This document shows, one piece after another, positions 53,551 through 62,115 of a DNA stretch of 64,000 bases. The DNA is from Bacteroidales bacterium (GTDB taxonomy: Bacteria; Bacteroidota; Bacteroidia; Bacteroidales; P3), in contig JAFSPS010000048.1 in the NCBI GenBank assembly GCA_017451385.1, forward strand, positions 1-64,000. Reading direction: 5' to 3'. Below the pieces are notes generated by a model. It had not been told where the DNA came from and did no database searches. It was given only the letters and a program-made list of their open reading frames with translations. The position numbers and the translations under genes were made by a program. Position 1 is the first letter of the stretch, and each line of letters opens with the position of its first letter.

Positions 53551-54318
53551 ATGACTATAACATTCCTCGGCACAGGTACGTCGATGGGCGTACCTGTTGT
53601 TGCATGCCCTTGCGAGGTCTGCCATTCTGCCGACAGCCATGACCATAGGCTACGCACATCGGCAGTGATAACCACAGACGACGGGAAGAATTTCCTCATG
53701 GATATAGGACCCGATTTCCGTATGCAGATGCTTTCCAATGGTTTTAGCCACATTGATGCCATCCTCGTCACGCACGCCCATCGAGACCATGTGGCGGGAC
53801 TTGATGATGTGCGTCCTCTCAACTATATGCAAAACGGGGCTATGCAGATGTATGCCAACGCTACCGCTATCAGTATCCTTCGACACGACTACCGTTATAT
53901 TTTCGAGCCGCATCCCTATCCGGGGTTGCCTGAGGTGGACCTGTACGAGGTAGATGGCTCGCAGCCCTTCGTGGCGGCAGGGCATGAGATTGTCCCAATA
54001 CGTGCTATGCACAAGGATATGCCGGTCCTGGGCTTTCGGATTGGCGACATAGTCTATATTACTGACGCCAACCATATAGAGCCTGAAGAGTTGGTTAAAG
54101 CCAGCGGATGTTCATTACTTGTTATCAATGCCTTGCGAAAAGAACATCATTTCTCGCATTTCTGTCTTAGTGAGGCGTTGGCGGTGGTGGAGAAGATTGC
54201 GCCAAGCGTGGCATATATCACTCATATCAGTCACGAGATGGGATTCTATGCCAACGTGGAGCAGGAATTGCCATCCAATGTTCATCTGGCATACGATGGG
54301 CTTAAAGTAACTGTTTAG
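53551..54318 (+). CDS. PhnP-like metallo-beta-lactamase-fold hydrolase
   Basis: 255 residues of the RNase Z/PhnP branch of the MBL superfamily. The start ITFLGTGTSMGVPVVACPC, a cysteine cluster (Cys19, Cys21, Cys24), HxHxDH at 75-80 (HAHRDH), DANHIEPEEL and THISHEM are all present. PhnP is a cyclic phosphodiesterase; homologues in Bacteroidota lack a phn operon and their substrate is unknown. No signal peptide is seen. It is followed after seven bases by a GT2 glycosyltransferase gene, in a dense run of rightward genes. Confidence 0.87.
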   Translation: MTITFLGTGTSMGVPVVACPCEVCHSADSHDHRLRTSAVITTDDGKNFLMDIGPDFRMQMLSNGFSHIDAILVTHAHRDHVAGLDDVRPLNYMQNGAMQMYANATAISILRHDYRYIFEPHPYPGLPEVDLYEVDGSQPFVAAGHEIVPIRAMHKDMPVLGFRIGDIVYITDANHIEPEELVKASGCSLLVINALRKEHHFSHFCLSEALAVVEKIAPSVAYITHISHEMGFYANVEQELPSNVHLAYDGLKVTV

Positions 54319-54325
54319 ATTTACA

Positions 54326-55222
54326 ATGCTCTCTGTCTGCATACCTGTATATAACCATGATGTGCGACGGCTTGTCGAAGAGTTGTTGCAGATGTCGGCT
54401 TCTATCGACGATGCTGTGGAGATAGTCTGCATAGACGATTGTTCTGACGCCAGCTTCCATGTGCTCAACAGCGAGCTGTCTGACCGCATAACCTATGTGC
54501 GACTCGAAGCCAATGTGGGACGCTCACGCATCCGCAACCTTTTCACTCAATATGCCAAAGGCGAGGTGATGCTGTTTCTTGATTGCGATGTACGCTTCCC
54601 TGACACCGACTTTCTGAAACGCTATTTGGATGCCTACCACCGTTGCGGGATGAAAGAGGTAGTCATTTATGGTGGCAAATGCTATCAGCCAACGAACGAG
54701 AAATGTCAGCAGCTGAAGTATAATTATGCGATAAAAAACGAATGCCGAAGCATTGCGGAGCGTCAGAAGGACCCCTATCGTTCCTTCATTACCACCTGTT
54801 TTATGATTTCGCGCAGTGTGTTTGACAAGGTCTCCTTTGATGAGCGTATTGTGAGCTATGGGCATGAGGACACGCTTTTCGGATTCTGCCTTCTCAAGAA
54901 AGGAATACCCATACTGCATATTGACAACAACGTTTTGATTGTTATTGATGAGGATGATACGCGTTTCTTGAAAAAAAGCGAAGAGGCGGTGCACACGTTG
55001 GCATATATCTATACTGCACTCATGCAGCGCGATAAGGAGTTTGCTGCCGATGTGCGTTTGCTCTCTTTCTATGAGCGTCTCAACCGATATGGATTGTCGC
55101 CGATTCTTGTTTGTGTATTCTCCATAGTCCGCAAGCCGTTGCGCTTTCTTCTGCTGCATGGCGTTACTAACAGCAAAGTGTTTAATTTCTACAAACTGGG
55201 TGTTTTGCTTATGTCGTTCTAA
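54326..55222 (+). CDS. GT2-family glycosyltransferase
   Basis: 298 residues of GT-A fold. It begins LSVCIPVYNHDVRRLV, has VCIDDCSDAS and the metal-binding FLDCDVRFPD, and later a GHEDTLFGFCLLKKG segment typical of polysaccharide GT2 enzymes. Its C-terminal part contains one weakly hydrophobic stretch. Donor and acceptor are unknown; surface-glycan assembly at the cytosolic face of the membrane is likely. The gene sits 29 bases before the DUF4199 gene. Confidence 0.85.
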   Translation: MLSVCIPVYNHDVRRLVEELLQMSASIDDAVEIVCIDDCSDASFHVLNSELSDRITYVRLEANVGRSRIRNLFTQYAKGEVMLFLDCDVRFPDTDFLKRYLDAYHRCGMKEVVIYGGKCYQPTNEKCQQLKYNYAIKNECRSIAERQKDPYRSFITTCFMISRSVFDKVSFDERIVSYGHEDTLFGFCLLKKGIPILHIDNNVLIVIDEDDTRFLKKSEEAVHTLAYIYTALMQRDKEFAADVRLLSFYERLNRYGLSPILVCVFSIVRKPLRFLLLHGVTNSKVFNFYKLGVLLMSF

Positions 55223-55251
55223 ATAATTATATTTGCATATTACTTTATAGT

Positions 55252-55803
55252 ATGGCGAGATTGTTAAGGCGATATGAGTCAGTTGTTTATGGGAACTATC
55301 GTTTAGCGTATGTTACCTATGGCGTTTTTATCGGTGTCATCATGGCATTGGTAATTCTTTTTCATCGTATTCTTTTCGCTGCAAATCCTCCCTTGTCGCC
55401 TGAGAACTATGTCGTGGATATTGTTTTAGCGGTGGCTCTCTTTGTCGCTTCCTATCGCTATCGTTCCACGCTCCCCGGAGGTCAGGTGATGCTCAAAGAG
55501 CTCTTGTTGCTCGGCATAGGCATGGGCGCTGTCGCCTCGGTGGTGTATGGTCTGCTGCTGTGGATAATATGTGGAGCGTTGTTTCCCGACCTTGTGGAGA
55601 CATTTATTAGTCATCGGTTGTCGCTCATGCCACCAGTTTCGGAGAGTGCTGATGCCGCATTGGCAGTGGAGAATACAAAGGGCTACACCGCTGGCGATTG
55701 GGCTTTTATCGGTGGTTTCCGACTCTTCGTCATGTCAATACTTGTAACTTTCTTTACTTCGATAATACTACGCACACAGAAATCGCTACTACGCTCGACG
55801 TGA
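55252..55803 (+). CDS. DUF4199-like membrane protein
   Basis: 183 residues with four likely membrane helices (about 20-42, 55-68, 83-108 and 150-172). The spacing, and the GDWAFIGGFRLFVMS segment before the last helix, fit the DUF4199 proteins of Bacteroidota. These are commonly found just before a GT2 glycosyltransferase gene, as here. A role as a membrane partner of the following GT2 enzyme is inferred from that pairing. Confidence 0.75.
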   Translation: MARLLRRYESVVYGNYRLAYVTYGVFIGVIMALVILFHRILFAANPPLSPENYVVDIVLAVALFVASYRYRSTLPGGQVMLKELLLLGIGMGAVASVVYGLLLWIICGALFPDLVETFISHRLSLMPPVSESADAALAVENTKGYTAGDWAFIGGFRLFVMSILVTFFTSIILRTQKSLLRST

Positions 55804-55874
55804 CAATAGGCACAGCGGGTGTCATTCATAAAAATGAAGTCAAAAACAAAACAATATATTATCTCGATAAAAAT

Positions 55875-56810
55875 ATGGATATTACAATAGTTGTTCCGTT
55901 GTTTAACGAAGAGGAGTCGTTACCGCACCTTGCAGAGTGGATAGACCGTGTGATGGAAGAACATCATTTCGACTATGAGGTTATCATGGTAGATGATGGC
56001 AGCAAGGATAATTCATGGAATGTCATAGAGGATTTGCATTCTAAAAACGCCCGCTATAAGGGCATCAAGTTCCGTCGTAACTATGGTAAGTCGGCAGCCC
56101 TCAATGTGGGGTTTTCTCATGCGCAAGGCGATGTCGTCATCACAATGGATGCCGACCTGCAAGACAATCCTGATGAGGTCCCAGAACTCTACCACATGGT
56201 GAAAGATGAGGGTTACGACCTCGTAAGCGGCTGGAAGAAAGTGCGCTACGATTCTAAATTGGCAAAAAATATCCCGTCAAAATTCTTCAACTGGACCACG
56301 CGCCGTATGAGTGGCATACACCTTCACGACTTCAACTGCGGACTAAAAGCCTATCGTCATGATGTGGTCAAGAGTATCGAGGTGTATGGCGAGATGCACC
56401 GCTATATTCCGGTAATAGCTAAGTGGGCGGGTTTTGGCAAGATTGGCGAGAAGGTAGTGCAGCATCGCAAACGTGAGTTTGGTGTAACCAAGTTTGGCAT
56501 GAATCGTTTTATCAACGGCTATCTCGACTTGATGAGCATCATGTTCATGTCGCGTTTTGGCAAGCAACCAATGCACTTTTTCGGCCTTTGGGGCTCTATA
56601 TGCTTTGTGCTTGGTTTTGGCATACTGCTGACACTTATCGTGCTACGCCTGTGCCATGTGCTGTCGCTCTCCACGAGCCTGTGGTTCTACCTCTCCATGT
56701 TCTTCTCTTTGATGGGCATGATGCTGTTTCTCGCTGGCTTCCTCGGCGAGCTTATCTGCCGTAATTCCTCAACGCGTAACGAATACCTCATCGAGAAAAA
56801 AGAACTCTAA
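55875..56810 (+). CDS. Polyprenyl-phosphate GT2 glycosyltransferase (DPM/GtrB-like)
   Basis: 311 residues from the ATG at 55875 (MDITIVVPLFNEEESL). The frame is open back to 55698, but that part overlaps the DUF4199 gene. The GT-A domain has VDDGSKDNSW, MDADLQDNPDE and NCGLKAYR, and RKREFGVTKFGMNRF at the membrane interface. Two C-terminal membrane helices follow (about 228-255 and 263-287), as in GtrB and dolichyl-phosphate mannose synthase homologues. It should transfer a sugar to undecaprenyl phosphate for use by a GT-C enzyme, for example the GT39-like protein at 18456; that link is inference. Confidence 0.88.
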   Translation: MDITIVVPLFNEEESLPHLAEWIDRVMEEHHFDYEVIMVDDGSKDNSWNVIEDLHSKNARYKGIKFRRNYGKSAALNVGFSHAQGDVVITMDADLQDNPDEVPELYHMVKDEGYDLVSGWKKVRYDSKLAKNIPSKFFNWTTRRMSGIHLHDFNCGLKAYRHDVVKSIEVYGEMHRYIPVIAKWAGFGKIGEKVVQHRKREFGVTKFGMNRFINGYLDLMSIMFMSRFGKQPMHFFGLWGSICFVLGFGILLTLIVLRLCHVLSLSTSLWFYLSMFFSLMGMMLFLAGFLGELICRNSSTRNEYLIEKKEL

Positions 56811-56850
56811 TTTTTCATCGTCTGTCACATTCATTTAAGGGATAACACAC

Positions 56851-57846
56851 ATGTCGCGATACAGAAACAAATACAGCAGCTCTACCTACCTCTGCTCATG
56901 GCGTCGCCGCCAGCGCATCTTCCGTTGGAGCATCGTGGGCGTGGTGGCGCTGGTCGTTGTGTCGGTGGCGTTATTCTCTTTTTCTGATGTGAGCCAGATG
57001 ATAGGTCACTTGACGGAGTCATCGTCGCATAATGACAACGGAGTGTCCTATCGTGATGTCCAATTCAATCGTATTCATCGCTCCGCCATCCGTTATACGG
57101 ATTTTTCTTATGACTACGGACGACTGTTCTGCGATATCAACGATACGCAGATGCAGGATGCTCAACGTCTTGGTACCGGTGTGACGAGCGACAGCATGTA
57201 TCATGCGGGCATTAGCCGTCTGGTGCCTATAAGAAGCAATGATTTGTATGCCGTGGACTATATGTCCTATTCAAAACCGGCACTCGTGCCAGAGGCTGTG
57301 GTGCTGCTGCAGTATATAGGTGAGCGTTTTGATGAGATAGTCCGCGAGCGGCGTAGTAGCAACCACTATCGTCCCATTGTGACGAGTGCGTTCCGCACCG
57401 CTAACGATGTGGCACGTCTGCGCCGTGTCAATGGAAATGCGTCGGATAATTCATGCCACTGTTTCGGCACCACGTTCGACATCACCTACAGCCGCTTTAT
57501 GAATGACAACGGGCTATGGGATGAGGCAGAAGGCTGGATGGTGGAATCCCTTGCTCGTGCGCTCTACGAGTTACGCTACGAAGGCCTATGTCATGTGCGT
57601 TATGAGCGTCGTCAGTCATGCTTCCATATCACCGTGCGCGATGTGGAGTATTCGGGTGGCGAGCGCGACACTATGCAGACCTTTTCCATGCCGTATGCAC
57701 TATATGCCGCCTACAATGGTGCTGACGCCGAGGTGGTGGCGCAGGCTGCTACGGTAGAGGCTGAGGTAATGATGAATGACAACGTATTCAAACAAAAAGA
57801 GATAAGACATAATTACTCTTATAGTCAATATATTGAAATAAACTGA
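56851..57846 (+). CDS. DUF5715 family protein, peptidase M15-like
   Basis: 331 residues. A basic start with RRRQRIF is followed by one membrane helix (about 25-46), then a periplasmic part. There, VTSAFRTANDVARLRR, NGNASDNSCHCFGTTFDITY and CFHITVRD place Arg, His, Asp and His as in D,D-carboxypeptidases of the VanY/M15 type. DUF5715 proteins of Bacteroidota share this. A role in trimming peptidoglycan stem peptides is inferred. It is anchored in the inner membrane facing out, and ychF starts eight bases later. Confidence 0.82.
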   Translation: MSRYRNKYSSSTYLCSWRRRQRIFRWSIVGVVALVVVSVALFSFSDVSQMIGHLTESSSHNDNGVSYRDVQFNRIHRSAIRYTDFSYDYGRLFCDINDTQMQDAQRLGTGVTSDSMYHAGISRLVPIRSNDLYAVDYMSYSKPALVPEAVVLLQYIGERFDEIVRERRSSNHYRPIVTSAFRTANDVARLRRVNGNASDNSCHCFGTTFDITYSRFMNDNGLWDEAEGWMVESLARALYELRYEGLCHVRYERRQSCFHITVRDVEYSGGERDTMQTFSMPYALYAAYNGADAEVVAQAATVEAEVMMNDNVFKQKEIRHNYSYSQYIEIN

Positions 57847-57853
57847 AATAGCT

Positions 57854-58954
57854 ATGAGTCTTCAATGTGGTATAGTGGGTCTGCCCAATGTCGGCAAATC
57901 GACACTCTTCAACTGCTTAAGCAATGCCAAGGCACAGGCTGCCAATTTCCCTTTCTGCACTATAGAACCTAATGTGGGCGTTATCACTGTGCCCGACGAA
58001 CGCCTCAACAAGCTTGTTGAGATGGAGCATCCTGCTAGCGTGGTGCCTGCCACTGTGGAGATTGTCGATATAGCAGGCCTCGTCAAAGGTGCCTCAAAGG
58101 GCGAAGGACTGGGAAATAAATTTCTTGGCGACATACGCACCACCGATGCTATCATCCATGTGTTGCGCTGCTTCGACGACGACAACATCACCCATGTGGA
58201 TGGTGCTGTAGACCCCGTACGCGACAAGCAGACTATAGACATCGAATTGCAGTTCAAAGACCTTGAGACTATTGAGAACCGTTATGACAAAGAGGCGAAA
58301 AAGGCCAAAGCCGGAGGCGATGCAAAGGCAAAAAAGCTCTTAGAGGTCATGGACCTATATAAGGAAGCTCTCCTTGCTGGGCGTAGCGCACGCACCGTGC
58401 AACTCGAAGAAAGCCAGATGGAGGCAGCACGCGACCTGATGCTCCTCACAGCCAAACCAATACTATATGTATGCAATGTCGATGAGGCATCCGTGGTCAG
58501 CGGTAACGACTATGTGGAGCGTGTGCGTGAGGCCGTCAAGGATGAGAAGGCAGAAGTGCTCGTGATAGGTGCAGCCATAGAGGCCGACATCGCCGAACTG
58601 GAGACCTATGAAGAGAAACAGATGTTCCTTGAAGACCTTGGGCTGAAAGAGTCTGGCGTCAGTCGCCTTATAAAGGCTGCCTACAAGTTGCTTAATCTTC
58701 AAACCTTCCTTACGGCGGGACCCAAAGAGTGTCGCGCATGGACATTCCGCAAGGGCATGAAAGCACCTCAGACAGCAGGTATTATACATAGCGATTTCGA
58801 GCGTGGTTTCATCCGTGCCGAAGTCATTAAGTTTGACGACTATGTGGCATACGGCAGCGAAGCCAAATGCCGTGAGGCCGGCAAGATTTCGGTTGAGGGC
58901 AAAGACTATGTGGTGCAGGATGGTGATATAATGCATTTCCGTTTTAATGTCTAA
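57854..58954 (+). CDS. ychF: Ribosome-binding ATPase YchF (OLA1 family)
   Basis: A 366-residue Obg-related P-loop protein that prefers ATP. It has GLPNVGKS (9-16), DIAGLVKGASKGEGLGNKFL, the coiled-coil insertion (about 130-175) and a C-terminal TGS domain (TAGIIHSDFERGFIRAEVI). Length is normal. Its last eight bases overlap the start of the porW/sprE-like gene (ATGTCTAA), so the two are translationally coupled. Confidence 0.97.
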   Translation: MSLQCGIVGLPNVGKSTLFNCLSNAKAQAANFPFCTIEPNVGVITVPDERLNKLVEMEHPASVVPATVEIVDIAGLVKGASKGEGLGNKFLGDIRTTDAIIHVLRCFDDDNITHVDGAVDPVRDKQTIDIELQFKDLETIENRYDKEAKKAKAGGDAKAKKLLEVMDLYKEALLAGRSARTVQLEESQMEAARDLMLLTAKPILYVCNVDEASVVSGNDYVERVREAVKDEKAEVLVIGAAIEADIAELETYEEKQMFLEDLGLKESGVSRLIKAAYKLLNLQTFLTAGPKECRAWTFRKGMKAPQTAGIIHSDFERGFIRAEVIKFDDYVAYGSEAKCREAGKISVEGKDYVVQDGDIMHFRFNV

Positions 58955-61685
58955 GCGCATTGCCATATATGTTCACTTTTTAGCGGCCGTTGTGCTGCTG
59001 GCGTCGTGCTCTACAAAGAGTGCGAAATGGGCTAATGTGGCTTATCATAACACTACGGCACACTATAATATATGGTGGAACGGCAACGAAAGCCTTAAGG
59101 AGGCTGTAGAGCTATTGGAGAAAGATGCTGCCGATGATTATACGCAAATGCTACCCGTAGCTAAGCTCGGCACCAAAGAGGAGGTCATGAAGGTCTATCC
59201 GCAGTTGGACCGTGCCATAGAGAAAGGTGTCAAAGGTGTAAAGAAACATAGCATCTTCCTCAAGGGCAAGGAGCACGTTTCGTATATTGCTAAGTGCTAT
59301 CTCCTTACAGCGTATGGCTCGTTCTACAAGAAAGATTATGTCACAGCCATCAACACCAGCCGGATGATGATATCGCAGTATAGCGGTAGCGAGGCGGCTG
59401 ACGAGGCAGGTATAATCCTTGGACGCAGTCTCGCCGCTACCATGCAGTATGACGAGGCAGAATCTACTCTCGACCAGCTGATGACAGAACTCGGTAAAGG
59501 TAACTTTAGCAAAGGACTGAAGGAGAAACTATACCTTGCTATGGCTGAAGCAACGCTGCCCCAAGGAAAATATAAAAAAGGGGTGCAGCACCTTAAACTT
59601 GCACTTGAAGAAAACCCGTCGCGAACCACTAAGGCACGCATAAATTTCATTCTTGGTCAGGTCTATCAAAAGCTTGATAAACGTTCTGTTGCGACAAAAT
59701 ATTATAATCAGTGCTTGAGTTATGGACCAGATTATGTGATGGAGTTCAATGCGCGTATCAACGTTGCTTCGTGTGCTGACCTAAAGCACTCTGATGTGGC
59801 ACGGCTGGAACGAGACCTCGACAAGATGCTTCGTGACAAGAAGAACGAAGAATACCATGACCAGATATATTACGCCAAAGGCGAGATGTATATGGGGGTG
59901 CGTCGTTTTAAGGATGCCGTGGAGAGCTTTGCCCGTTCCGTGGCGGTCTCGACCACTAATAAGGCGCAAAAGACAAAGTCGGCACTGCGTACCGCCGAGG
60001 TCTATTACGAGCGTTTCGAGAACTACGATGCGGCTCAATTATATTATGACACGGCAATGGCGCTGATGAAGCCTGACTATCCGGGCTATGCCGACATCAA
60101 GGTGCGCTACGACATGCTTACCGCTCTCACTTCCAATACGCGTCTCATAGCTCTCAACGACAGCCTTATCCGTGTGGCTGAGATGACACCAGAGCAGCGC
60201 AAGAAACATATACAATCAATTATAGATAAGAAGAAAAAGGAAGAAGAAGAGATGCGTCAGCGTGAGGAGCTGGCACAGATTGCGTCAGATATCAAGGCGC
60301 AGCAAAACACACTGACGGGCGATTGGTATTTCTATAACAGCAATACGGTGCAGAAAGGCAAAGAGACCTTTCAGCAACGATGGGGCACGCGTCCGTTGGA
60401 GGACTATTGGACACTGTCGAAAAAGAGTGCTCTCTCATCTGGCTCGCTCATTGCCGGGGTCGATGCTGCTCCTGCCGACGAAGAATCCGACGATGCTGGC
60501 GGCGACAGCCTTGCTGTTGCCGGCAAGGGACCCCTTGATGCTGCTGACCCTAACAAGGTGGCTTTTTATGAGAAAGACTTGCCTTTCGAGCAGACGGCAC
60601 GAGACTCGCTAAACCTTGTTACCGCTGAGGCACTGCTTAATGCCGGATACCTGTATTATGATGCTATAGGAAACTATGAGCGTGCGCTCGAATGTTATCT
60701 GCGTCTCGCCTCGGAGTATCCCACCTATGAGCATATCGTTCAGGCATTTTATATGCTTTACCGCATCTACGACCGTCAGGGCAACTCGCCGAGTGCCAAC
60801 TATTATAGAGATATGGTGCTTATGGGCTTCCCCGACAGCGATTTCGCCAACCTGATACGCGACGAGAATTTCTATCGTGAGATTGCCAGTCGAGAGCGTA
60901 GGCTTCATGGCGACTATGACGACCTATACACATCGTTCCGTCGCAAGCGATATAAGGAGGTGATAAACAAGTCGAAAACTATTGCTGAGGAATATCCCAA
61001 TGATGCTATGTTGCCCAAGTTCCGCTACTGGGAGGCTATGGCGTACAGCCATCTGAATGACAACAAACAAGCTGTCAGCGTTTTTCAGTCTATCCTTGCC
61101 AGTGTTGCACCAACGGACAGCATTGTGCCACTTGTCAAACAGCAGCTGGCACAGTTGGAGGGTGGCGGCGATGTCGCAAACCCTATCGCAAAATCTAATG
61201 ATGTGGCACAGGAGCAAATCACTGATGGTGACGAGGAACGAGCCAAAAAGAAAGAGCCTCAGCGCACCACGCCGCAGGAACCCGAGGAGGTGCCTCTCTC
61301 GTCGGAAGCTCAGATGTTTCGCTTCCGCGAGAATATGCAGCATTATGTTATCATCATAGTCAATGAGAAGAAGATACGCGTCACAGACCTGCAATACAAG
61401 GTGTCCGATTTCAATTCTACGAACTATTCCAATGCTGGCTATAGAGTCAATCCAATGATGTTTACCGATACGACGCAGCTGCTTACAGTCTATCGTTTCA
61501 ACAATGCTAACGAGGCAATGGATTATGTCATGCACCTGTCGCTTGACGACAGTCCGCTACGACAATATAACGAGGCAGACTATCATGTTTTCCCTATCTC
61601 TACACAGAATTATACAACATTCTATAGCCGCAAAAATATTGCTGCCTACAAAGAGTTTTTAGACAGATACTATAAAAAGAAATAG
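58947..61685 (+). CDS. porW: PorW/SprE-like TPR lipoprotein of the type IX secretion system
   Basis: A 912-residue lipoprotein with Cys21 after LLASC. The post-lipobox segment CSTKSAKWANVAYHNTTAHY and IWWNGNESLKEAV match what I recall of PorW (Porphyromonas) and SprE (Flavobacterium). About 60-410 and 610-750 hold tetratricopeptide-like helical pairs (GKYKKGVQHLKLALEENPS and others). A charged coiled region with KKKKEEEEMRQREEL lies near 430. The C-terminal 120 residues (FRENMQHYVIIIVNEKKIRV to YYKKK) are the family's end domain. PorW/SprE is needed for T9SS function, which the giant secreted protein at 28106 requires. Confidence 0.8.
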   Translation: MSKRIAIYVHFLAAVVLLASCSTKSAKWANVAYHNTTAHYNIWWNGNESLKEAVELLEKDAADDYTQMLPVAKLGTKEEVMKVYPQLDRAIEKGVKGVKKHSIFLKGKEHVSYIAKCYLLTAYGSFYKKDYVTAINTSRMMISQYSGSEAADEAGIILGRSLAATMQYDEAESTLDQLMTELGKGNFSKGLKEKLYLAMAEATLPQGKYKKGVQHLKLALEENPSRTTKARINFILGQVYQKLDKRSVATKYYNQCLSYGPDYVMEFNARINVASCADLKHSDVARLERDLDKMLRDKKNEEYHDQIYYAKGEMYMGVRRFKDAVESFARSVAVSTTNKAQKTKSALRTAEVYYERFENYDAAQLYYDTAMALMKPDYPGYADIKVRYDMLTALTSNTRLIALNDSLIRVAEMTPEQRKKHIQSIIDKKKKEEEEMRQREELAQIASDIKAQQNTLTGDWYFYNSNTVQKGKETFQQRWGTRPLEDYWTLSKKSALSSGSLIAGVDAAPADEESDDAGGDSLAVAGKGPLDAADPNKVAFYEKDLPFEQTARDSLNLVTAEALLNAGYLYYDAIGNYERALECYLRLASEYPTYEHIVQAFYMLYRIYDRQGNSPSANYYRDMVLMGFPDSDFANLIRDENFYREIASRERRLHGDYDDLYTSFRRKRYKEVINKSKTIAEEYPNDAMLPKFRYWEAMAYSHLNDNKQAVSVFQSILASVAPTDSIVPLVKQQLAQLEGGGDVANPIAKSNDVAQEQITDGDEERAKKKEPQRTTPQEPEEVPLSSEAQMFRFRENMQHYVIIIVNEKKIRVTDLQYKVSDFNSTNYSNAGYRVNPMMFTDTTQLLTVYRFNNANEAMDYVMHLSLDDSPLRQYNEADYHVFPISTQNYTTFYSRKNIAAYKEFLDRYYKKK

Positions 61686-61723
61686 TCCTCAACGAGGTTT
61701 TACATATAAAACAATATATTATT

Positions 61724-62110
61724 ATGGCAAGAATAGAACTTGAGACCGCTCCCATCAACACCATTACGGCTGGTTCGGTAATAAACGGAACGGTAAATGC
61801 TAATGGCGACTTCCGCCTCGATGGTAGGTTGGAAGGCGATATTACCCTGAGTGGTAAGCTTGTGGTGGGCGAGAATGGCGTGGTCAATGGCAATGTGATA
61901 TGTCAGAATGCTAATATTATAGGTGCTGTCAATGGCAATATCACTGCCAAGGAGATGCTTACGTTGCATGCTACCGCCAAGGTGCGTGGCGATATTGTCA
62001 TCAATCGTATTGCTATCGAGCCAGGTGCCGTTTTCTCGGGTTGCTGTAGAGTGTTTGACGAGGTAAAGAAAGCAGAGGCGGGTGAGAAACGTGAGGAGAT
62101 CAAGAAATAA
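61724..62110 (+). CDS. Bactofilin (polymer-forming cytoskeletal protein)
   Basis: A 128-residue DUF583 protein. The core repeats a hydrophobic-glycine beta-helix pattern (GSVINGTVNANGDFRLDGRLEGDI, here cut: GTVNANGDFRL, GRLEGDI, GKLVVGENGVVNGNV, GAVNGNI, ATAKVRGDIVI). It has short charged ends. Bactofilins polymerise without nucleotide at the membrane and organise cell-wall enzymes or cell shape. It is five bases upstream of the kinase/RapZ-C gene, which also belongs to cell-wall metabolism. Confidence 0.93.
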   Translation: MARIELETAPINTITAGSVINGTVNANGDFRLDGRLEGDITLSGKLVVGENGVVNGNVICQNANIIGAVNGNITAKEMLTLHATAKVRGDIVINRIAIEPGAVFSGCCRVFDEVKKAEAGEKREEIKK

Positions 62111-62115
62111 CTCTG

